This document shows positions 8,663-12,006 of a stretch of 12,006 nucleotides of DNA, in pieces. This DNA comes from Cyrtobacter comes. GTDB lineage: Bacteria; Pseudomonadota; Alphaproteobacteria; Rickettsiales; Midichloriaceae. Made by a program: the position numbers and the translations under genes. Where the stretch lies: contig NZ_JARGYT010000035.1 of the NCBI RefSeq assembly GCF_034470605.1, positions 1-12,006 on the forward strand, read 5' to 3'. Each line of letters opens with the position of its first letter. Position 1 is the stretch's first letter. The notes under the pieces were generated by a model that ran no database searches, had not been told where the DNA came from, and worked only from the letters and a program-made list of their open reading frames with translations.

Positions 8663-8729
8663 TAGTATTAAGTTTTAGAATTTCTATAAAGCAAAATTGC
8701 ATAAATAGTAATTTATTTCAAATAATTCG

Positions 8730-8758
8730 TTGCATTATAAATGTGATAATAATATTAT
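8730..8758 (+). promoter_or_regulatory. Candidate promoter for the peptide array
   Basis: In the 157-nt divergent region, TTGCAT (8730-8735) and TATTAT (8753-8758) lie 17 nt apart, giving matches of 3/6 and 5/6. Transcription would start near 8765, leaving a leader of about 55 nt that contains the palindrome AGAGGCCTCT (8778-8787). No clear promoter for the oppositely oriented exporter could be singled out in this very AT-rich stretch. Confidence 0.3.
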
Positions 8759-8819
8759 ATATATACTAAGAAAGATCAGAGGCCTCTAAAAATTCTCATA
8801 ATTTTTATTGTAACTTAAT

Positions 8820-8927
8820 ATGGAAAACAAAATTGAAATAGTAGAGCTTGGCTCTGTTGATGCTCTTGTGATGGGGGGTGGGGAAATAGTTTGGAAGGTT
8901 GGATTCTTCCTAGGTCTTGAAGCATGA
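8820..8927 (+). CDS. Leader-core peptide precursor 1 (variant core)
   Basis: A 35-residue peptide, the first of the array and the one next to the exporter. Its leader is the most divergent (IEIVEL in place of IEVTEL at residues 5-10). The tail after GGG is EIVWKVGFFLGLEA, hydrophobic and aromatic, unlike the polar tails of the other copies. Position 26, a Glu in every other copy, is Lys here (AAG instead of GAG/GAA). No Asp or Glu falls at positions 25-28, so if the other peptides are Gly-Glu macrolactams this one could not form the same ring. A 12-bp hairpin follows 6 nt after the stop codon. It is not recognised as any known peptide. No Shine-Dalgarno sequence precedes the ATG. Confidence 0.7.
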   Translation: MENKIEIVELGSVDALVMGGGEIVWKVGFFLGLEA

Positions 8928-8933
8928 ATTACA

Positions 8934-8962
8934 AACAAGCTGCCATTCTTTGGTGGCTTGTT
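8934..8962 (+). promoter_or_regulatory. Stable hairpin between precursor 1 and the rest of the array
   Basis: AACAAGCTGCCA pairs with TGGTGGCTTGTT in a 12-bp stem (two G-U pairs on the RNA) around a 5-nt loop. It begins 6 nt after the stop of precursor 1. The following bases (CTATTGATGATT) are not a U-run. A partial terminator or an mRNA-stability element that sets precursor 1 apart from the downstream copies would fit, since stem-loops after the first precursor are common in bacteriocin operons. This role is inference. Confidence 0.5.
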
Positions 8963-9162
8963 CTATTGATGATTATTTAGTAACTAATAATATATTGCGG
9001 ATATTTTAATATAATCAAATCACCTTGTACTTATTTGTAATTAATTTTCGCATATAAATTAATCTTTTGAAAAATAAGAATATTAATGTTATAGAAGTTG
9101 ACTAACCTTAGAAGTTGATTAGTTTCAGGGGTTATTAACATTAATTTTTTATTATTTTTAAC

Positions 9163-9282
9163 ATGGAAAACAAAATTGAAGTAACGGAGCTTGGCTCTGT
9201 GGATGCTCTTGTGATGGGGGGTGGTACAAGGTCTCAAGAATGTAACTCCGGCAATAGAGAAACACAAGCAAAATTAAATTAA
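9163..9282 (+). CDS. Leader-core peptide precursor 2
   Basis: A 39-residue peptide with the standard leader (residues 1-21; GTG instead of GTT at codon 13 is silent) and the tail TRSQECNSGNRETQAKLN. Glu26 is present (SQE). It has the only Cys seen among the cores. The last seven or so codons and the stop are read, in another frame, from the ruined start of the next cassette (9261 onward). The original end of this core has therefore probably been lost by a deletion that fused two cassettes. The 55 nt before its ATG match the region before precursors 3 and 5. Confidence 0.7.
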   Translation: MENKIEVTELGSVDALVMGGGTRSQECNSGNRETQAKLN

Positions 9283-9374
9283 CGGAGCTTGGCTCTGTTG
9301 ACGTTCTTGTGATGTGGGGTGGTGGTGAGATAACTGAAAGTTCTAATAGCCGTAGACCGCCCTTTATATCCTAG
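9261..9374 (+). pseudogene. Decayed precursor copy lacking a start codon
   Basis: Aligned codon by codon with the intact copies, this copy reads NTSKIKLT in place of MENKIEVT. The ATG has become AAC and the first eight codons have decayed, while ELGSVDVLVM then follows in an unbroken frame. Next come Trp19, GGG, and the tail EITESSNSRRPPFIS ending at TAG (9372-9374). The frame is intact and Glu26 is still present, so loss of the start is probably recent. No in-frame ATG remains before codon 18. Its 5' part overlaps the 3' end of precursor 2. Its last codons (ATA TCC TAG) match the end of precursor 4. Confidence 0.7.
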
Positions 9375-9610
9375 CTGCACAATTGATATTTAAATTGTGA
9401 TTATTAATCAATAAATTAGATATTGTTTGATGGCCACAAGGTAATATCTTGAAATATAATGAGCTTAAAGCTTGTTAATATATTGGCAAGCTTTAGAAGT
9501 TGATTAGTTTCATGGGTTATTAACATTAATTTTTTATTATTTTTAACATGGAAAACAAAATTGAAGTAACGGAGCTTGGCTCTGTTGATGCTCTTGTGAT
9601 GGGGGGTGGT
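9364..9610 (+). repeat. 247-bp direct repeat, copy A (spacer plus precursor 3 leader)
   Basis: This block runs from TTATATCCTAGCTGCAC through a 177-nt spacer to the end of the leader GGG codons of precursor 3. It aligns without gaps to 9814-10060, with only a handful of substitutions. It supplies the stop codon of the preceding copy, a hairpin (9467-9494) and the complete leader, and stops exactly where the variable core begins. Confidence 0.9.
9467..9494 (+). promoter_or_regulatory. Conserved hairpin in the long spacer, copy A
   Basis: AAAGCTTG and CAAGCTTT form a perfect 8-bp stem around a 12-nt AT-rich loop, ending 53 nt before the ATG of precursor 3. The duplicate spacer keeps the stem intact (9917-9944). 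A role in RNA processing or attenuation between precursor units is possible. Confidence 0.4.
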
Positions 9611-9655
9611 ACAGGAGCTCAAGAAGGTATTGGTCAGGGATACTGGGAAAAGTGA
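9548..9655 (+). CDS. Leader-core peptide precursor 3
   Basis: A 35-residue peptide with the consensus leader and the tail TGAQEGIGQGYWEK. Glu26 is present, followed by Gly27. The aromatic pair Tyr-Trp near the C-terminus would suit a bulky tail 'plug' if the peptide were a lasso, which is speculative. The core is Gly-rich and otherwise polar. The stop TGA lies just before the short spacer repeat (9658-9713) that leads to precursor 4. The leader DNA is identical to that of precursors 4 and 5. Confidence 0.75.
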   Translation: MENKIEVTELGSVDALVMGGGTGAQEGIGQGYWEK

Positions 9656-9657
9656 TC

Positions 9658-9713
9658 CTAGTCATCATAAAAATAACATACATTAATGATATATTTTTTA
9701 TTTAATGCATAAC
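9658..9713 (+). repeat. Short spacer repeat, copy A (before precursor 4)
   Basis: CTAGTCATCATAAAAATAAC and the following AT-rich run up to the ATG of precursor 4 recur at 10229-10286 before precursor 7, with only two inserted bases and one substitution. This is a second spacer type, unrelated to the long spacer before precursors 2, 3 and 5. Confidence 0.85.
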
Positions 9714-9824
9714 ATGGAAAACAAAATTGAAGTAACGGAGCTTGGCTCTGTTGATGCTCTTGTGATGGGGGGTGGTGGCGGGACAAGTGAGAACGAGAAA
9801 ACTAGAGTGCCCGTTATATCCTAG
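9714..9824 (+). CDS. Leader-core peptide precursor 4
   Basis: A 36-residue peptide with the consensus leader; its tail GGTSENEKTRVPVIS extends the Gly run to five residues (19-23). Glu26 is present, with a second Glu at 28. The last codons and TAG stop lie inside the conserved 247-bp repeat (9814 onward), so only about 30 nt between the leader and that repeat are truly variable here. Its C-terminal IS-stop matches that of the decayed copy at 9261-9374. Confidence 0.75.
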   Translation: MENKIEVTELGSVDALVMGGGGGTSENEKTRVPVIS

Positions 9825-10060
9825 CTGCACAATTGATATTTAAATTGCGGTTATTAATCAATAAATTAGATATTGTTTGATGATTGCAAGGTAATATCTT
9901 GAAATATAATGAGCTTAAAGCTTGTTAATATATTGGCAAGCTTTGGAAGTTGATTAGTTTCATGGGTTATTAACATTAATTTTTTATTATTTTTAACATG
10001 GAAAACAAAATTGAAGTAACGGAGCTTGGCTCTGTTGATGCTCTTGTGATGGGGGGTGGT
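9814..10060 (+). repeat. 247-bp direct repeat, copy B (spacer plus precursor 5 leader)
   Basis: This is the second copy of the 9364-9610 block, offset by exactly 450 bp with no gaps. Differences are few, such as GTGATT to GCGGTT, GGCCAC to GATTGC and TTAGAAG to TTGGAAG, all in the spacer. The leader part is identical. It shows that the array grew by segmental duplication. Confidence 0.9.
9917..9944 (+). promoter_or_regulatory. Conserved hairpin in the long spacer, copy B
   Basis: This is the same 8-bp AAAGCTTG/CAAGCTTT stem as at 9467-9494. The stem is unchanged, although a substitution lies directly beside it. Confidence 0.4.
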
Positions 10061-10105
10061 GGGGATTATTCCGAGGGTCCGGGTTCTAACCGATTACGTG
10101 ATTAA
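9998..10105 (+). CDS. Leader-core peptide precursor 5
   Basis: A 35-residue peptide with the consensus leader and the tail GDYSEGPGSNRLRD. Glu26 is present (YSE), followed by Gly27. The core is polar with a single Tyr and a basic C-terminal half. Only 12 nt separate its stop from the ATG of precursor 6, the tightest spacing in the array, so the two are surely on one transcript. Leader DNA is identical to precursors 3 and 4 whereas the core shares nothing with theirs beyond Glu26. Confidence 0.75.
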   Translation: MENKIEVTELGSVDALVMGGGGDYSEGPGSNRLRD

Positions 10106-10117
10106 ATAAAGATGACT

Positions 10118-10249
10118 ATGGAAAACAAAATTGAAGTAACGGAGCTTGGCTCTGTTGATGCTCTTGTGATGGGTGGTGGTAAAGGTAAGAATGAAGGTAA
10201 GGACGGTGGACGTTGGGAAGATCGAATTCTAGTCATCCATAAAAAATAA
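10118..10249 (+). CDS. Leader-core peptide precursor 6 (longest core)
   Basis: A 43-residue peptide with the consensus leader (GGT instead of GGG at codon 19, silent). The tail is KGKNEGKDGGR followed by WEDRILVIHKK. Glu26 is present, followed by Gly27. Its final codons (roughly LVIHKK and the stop) are read from the short spacer repeat that is non-coding after precursor 3, so the long C-terminus arises by reading into the flank. It has five Lys by the C-terminus and would be strongly basic. Confidence 0.72.
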   Translation: MENKIEVTELGSVDALVMGGGKGKNEGKDGGRWEDRILVIHKK

Positions 10250-10286
10250 CATACATTAATGATATATTTTTTATTTAATGCATAAT
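10229..10286 (+). repeat. Short spacer repeat, copy B (before precursor 7)
   Basis: This is the counterpart of 9658-9713. It starts CTAGTCATCCATAAAAAATA and runs to the ATG of precursor 7. The first part doubles as the 3' coding end of precursor 6. Confidence 0.85.
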
Positions 10287-10400
10287 ATGGAAAACAAAAT
10301 TGAAGTAACGGAGCTTGGTTCTGTTGATGTTCTTGTGATGGGTAGTGGGAATTTTGGTCAAGAGGGTGATAAGAGTACGCTATACACTCAAGCGTCTTAA
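10287..10400 (+). CDS. Leader-core peptide precursor 7 (GSG variant)
   Basis: A 37-residue peptide and the last of the array. The leader carries Ala15Val, and the Gly triplet reads GSG (Ser20). The tail is NFGQEGDKSTLYTQAS. Glu26 is present, followed by Gly27. Because residue 20 is Ser, processing after a Gly20-Gly21 pair would need to tolerate Ser at the -2 position, whereas Gly19 as the first core residue is unaffected. The TAA stop is followed by non-repetitive DNA, which marks the end of the array. Confidence 0.72.
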   Translation: MENKIEVTELGSVDVLVMGSGNFGQEGDKSTLYTQAS

Positions 10401-10651
10401 AAATGATAGCTTAAGTTAAAGGGCTCTTGTACATAGGCTGCAATGTACTTAGTGGTAGTATTGCTGGTCTATGTACTGGGTTCTTAATGGTTGTGTATAC
10501 AGTAGTGGTTTTGTTTGTTTGGAGATTTGGTCTCTTGGGTTTAGCTTGTTTTTAATATCACAAAGCGCTGCTGCATCTGTTTGTAACGGTTGCTCTTTTA
10601 GAAGATTATTGTTATGAGTTTAATGTTTTTCATTTTTCAAAAAAATTTCTG
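10401..10651. other. Region between peptide array and bamB-like gene
   Basis: No conserved gene is recognised. The stretch is G/T-rich on the plus strand. Two tiny hydrophobic frames meet as TAATG: MYLVVVLLVYVLGS (10443-10487) and MVVYTVVVLFVWRFGLLGLACF, split here as MVVYTVVVLFV plus WRFGLLGLACF (10487-10555). They could be membrane peptides, such as an immunity peptide, but are short enough to be chance. A short inverted repeat, GTACAT (10429-10434) and ATGTAC (10443-10448), precedes them. A 12-codon frame (10614-10652) ends as TGATG on the next gene's start. Confidence 0.35.
10581..10609 (+). promoter_or_regulatory. Weak promoter candidate for the bamB-like gene
   Basis: TTGTAA (10581-10586) and GATTAT (10604-10609) are 17 nt apart, each matching consensus at 4/6. 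The start would be near 10616, 36 nt before the ATG. This is suggestive only. Confidence 0.25.
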
Positions 10652-11893
10652 ATGAGGGTTACGGTTTTTTTGTTAGTACTTTTTTCTTTCCTGGCATCAT
10701 CATGTAATAAAAAAGATAAAGAGATAAGTGGTGAGAGGGTGAGTTTCATAAATGAGCCTAAAAAGGTGCGTGAAAATAGAAAATTGAACTGTGATACGGG
10801 GAGAACGTTTTCATTTATGGATAATAAACTGCTCGATCTCTATAAAAGTAGATATACATCACCATTAACTAAGCCATTAGTAGTAGGTAGTGATTTATTT
10901 GTCCTTGATGATAATGCAAATGTATTGTCTTTTAATTTGGAAAGTAAAAAGCTGCTGTGGAAAAGAAAGCTTGGGTTTTCTAATAGAGACCTACCTTATG
11001 GCTCTATGTCATATAACAGTAACGCGCTATTTATAACGTATGGTGCTAAAGATGTCATATGTCTCGATGCTATTACTGGTTTTGTGATATGGAGGTGTGA
11101 CCTTGCCCAAAGGGTGCGTTCAAAACCTCTAATCTTAGAGGGTAAGGTTATAGTGCAGACCATCTCTAATGAGATCTTTGCAATCGATCAGAAAACTGGG
11201 AAAGTGATATGGAGTGCTCCATCAAGTAACTTCAACCCACAAATTATTCAAATAAAAAAGATATATGCATATAAAGATATGATTCTTTATATGGATAATA
11301 ATTTCCTTAATTGTGTCTCACTTACGTCTGGTCAACTGCTGTACTCGCATGATATGATATCTAATAACGTAATCAGCGGTATTAGTCGGGTTCAAAATTC
11401 AAATTTTATAGAAAGTTTTTTAACAGTTGATAAACATGACCCATCTTTGCTTTATGTTTATTCGGCTGATTCAATTTATGCTCTAAGATTGCTCGAAAAA
11501 GGTATTTTGGTGCTCTGGTATGCTAGATATATACCGCAAACTTATGTCTCTGAATGTAACGGCATGCTATATTTTGTAGATATGGTTAGTAATTTAATTG
11601 CCTTAGATAAAAATACTGGTGTTACTGTGCTTTCCATTAATTTGAATAACGAGGTAATAAACCAGCATATGAAAAGAAATATCTTGCATTGGTATACTCC
11701 TGTACCAATAAGTGGGGGCTTGTTAATTATGAATAAGGAGGGAAATTTTATGGAGTATAATTTTAAGTCCCATAAAATAACACAGAAAAAAGATGCGAAT
11801 GGTACTATAGAGGTTGAGCCAATACTAACTGGTAATGATGCTATTTACTTCATGCTTAAGGATAGTGAGTATCAGGTAAAGCTTCTCAATTAA
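10652..11893 (+). CDS. bamB: BamB-like outer-membrane assembly lipoprotein (PQQ-type beta-propeller)
   Basis: A 413-aa exported protein. A lipoprotein signal peptide is evident: MRVTVFLLVLFSFLASSC, with Cys18 as the lipidation site. The mature part contains repeated beta-propeller blades with the usual D/N-x-x-T/S-G-K-x-x-W pattern. Examples are FNLESKKLLWKRKLG (about 94-108), CLDAITGFVIWRCDL, AIDQKTGKVIWSAP, SLTSGQLLYSH and ALDKNTGVTVLSI. This matches BamB (YfgL), the propeller subunit of the outer-membrane protein assembly machine, which is near 390 aa in E. coli. The blades are degenerate, so a related PQQ-repeat lipoprotein of other function cannot be excluded. BamB is often followed by der in proteobacteria; here an IS begins 17 nt after the stop codon. 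The ATG at 10652 follows a short open frame as TGATG and lacks an obvious Shine-Dalgarno sequence. Its codon use and AT content look like those of the housekeeping genes. Confidence 0.8.
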   Translation: MRVTVFLLVLFSFLASSCNKKDKEISGERVSFINEPKKVRENRKLNCDTGRTFSFMDNKLLDLYKSRYTSPLTKPLVVGSDLFVLDDNANVLSFNLESKKLLWKRKLGFSNRDLPYGSMSYNSNALFITYGAKDVICLDAITGFVIWRCDLAQRVRSKPLILEGKVIVQTISNEIFAIDQKTGKVIWSAPSSNFNPQIIQIKKIYAYKDMILYMDNNFLNCVSLTSGQLLYSHDMISNNVISGISRVQNSNFIESFLTVDKHDPSLLYVYSADSIYALRLLEKGILVLWYARYIPQTYVSECNGMLYFVDMVSNLIALDKNTGVTVLSINLNNEVINQHMKRNILHWYTPVPISGGLLIMNKEGNFMEYNFKSHKITQKKDANGTIEVEPILTGNDAIYFMLKDSEYQVKLLN

Positions 11894-11909
11894 TTTTTGA
11901 TATAAACTA

Positions 11910-12006
11910 GGCACTGTTAACAAAGGTTTTGCCAAATAATGGAAAAGATGCAATATTATATTGGAGGCGATAAATATGGTATTTAGATGGATAAAAGGTT
12001 GTTTCC
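11910..12006 (+). mobile_element. 5' end of a second IS of the same type
   Basis: GGCACTGTTAACAAAGGTT (11910-11928) is the exact inverse of the repeat ending the left IS, so this is the left end of an element in the same orientation as the one at 1-115. It begins 17 nt after the bamB-like stop. The flanking bases are CTA on its left, and TAA follows the left element at 116-118. No shared target duplication is evident, as expected for two independent insertions. Confidence 0.75.
11976..12006 (+). CDS. Transposase N-terminus (partial at window edge)
   Basis: An open frame starts at ATG 11976 (MVFRWIKGCF) and runs off the window. GGAGG at 11963-11967, 8 nt before the ATG, is the clearest Shine-Dalgarno sequence in the window and contrasts with the resident genes, which have none visible. 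Position 66 nt inside the terminal repeat fits a transposase start. Only ten residues are visible, so identity is inferred from the IS end. Confidence 0.5.
   Translation, partial: MVFRWIKGCF

Noticed and set aside
9031..9267. A 78-codon minus-strand open frame antisense to precursor 2, with a similar one at 9416-9622
   Set aside because: They resemble each other only because they are the reverse complement of the duplicated spacer and leader. The plus-strand reading explains the sharp leader/core boundary, the array of stops and the conserved Glu26.
9163..10364. Microviridin/graspetide or lanthipeptide cores
   Set aside because: Graspetides need several acidic and Thr/Ser/Lys partners in a fixed motif, and lanthipeptides need Cys. 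Only one Glu is conserved here and Cys occurs in just one core.
8820..10400. CRISPR array or simple tandem repeat
   Set aside because: Repeat spacing is irregular (98-343 nt between starts), repeats are protein-coding with start and stop codons, and the variable parts are in frame with the leader.
9163..10400. Diversity-generating retroelement target
   Set aside because: No reverse transcriptase or template repeat is visible in the window, and the core differences include length changes and are not confined to adenine sites.

Overview
The window is AT-rich, carries insertion-sequence ends at both edges, and has ribosome binding sites too weak to recognise in front of most resident genes. Its gene set (DapE, UbiE, IscX, hybrid MaeB, GlyQ, a BamB-like lipoprotein) fits a Gram-negative alphaproteobacterium. 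The AT bias and gene content resemble a host-associated Rickettsiales-type bacterium, but that placement is inference.

Layout. Positions 1-115 are the 3' end of an IS5-like element, and 11910-12006 are the 5' end of an element with the same 19-bp terminal repeat in the same orientation. About 11.8 kb therefore lies between two direct IS copies. Positions 448-5668 (minus strand) form a compact housekeeping operon: maeB, a TerC-family membrane protein, dapE, iscX and ubiE, with overlaps of 14 and 4 nt and gaps of 14 and 26 nt. A good promoter candidate sits just upstream of maeB. Upstream of that on the same strand is glyQ (5903-6781) without a neighbouring glyS, and then a 578-aa ABC half-transporter (6926-8662) of the peptide-exporter type.

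The remarkable part is 8820-10400 on the plus strand, transcribed divergently from the ABC exporter. It holds seven intact tiny genes and one decayed copy. Each encodes the same 21-residue N-terminus (MENKIEVTELGSVDALVM plus GGG, with few changes) followed by a completely different 14-22-residue tail. The leader is nearly invariant even at the DNA level and variation starts sharply after codon 21. Yet one tail residue, Glu26, is kept in six of seven intact copies and in the decayed copy, written as either GAA or GAG. This is the architecture of a multi-precursor ribosomal peptide (RiPP or bacteriocin) locus. Gly19-to-Glu26 spacing is that of an eight-residue Gly1-Glu8 ring as in lasso peptides, and the exporter lacks a C39 peptidase domain, as lasso-type exporters do. 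No maturation enzyme is visible, so the peptide class is unproven. The array is built from a 247-bp block repeated 450 bp apart and a second short spacer repeat, so it has grown by segmental duplication.

After the array come a short region with no convincing gene (10401-10651) and a BamB-like PQQ-repeat lipoprotein (10652-11893), ending just before the right IS. The housekeeping genes serve malate-to-pyruvate conversion, diaminopimelate/lysine synthesis, ubiquinone synthesis, Fe-S assembly, glycyl-tRNA charging and outer-membrane assembly. The exporter and peptide array look like an accessory module placed between glyQ and the bamB-like gene.
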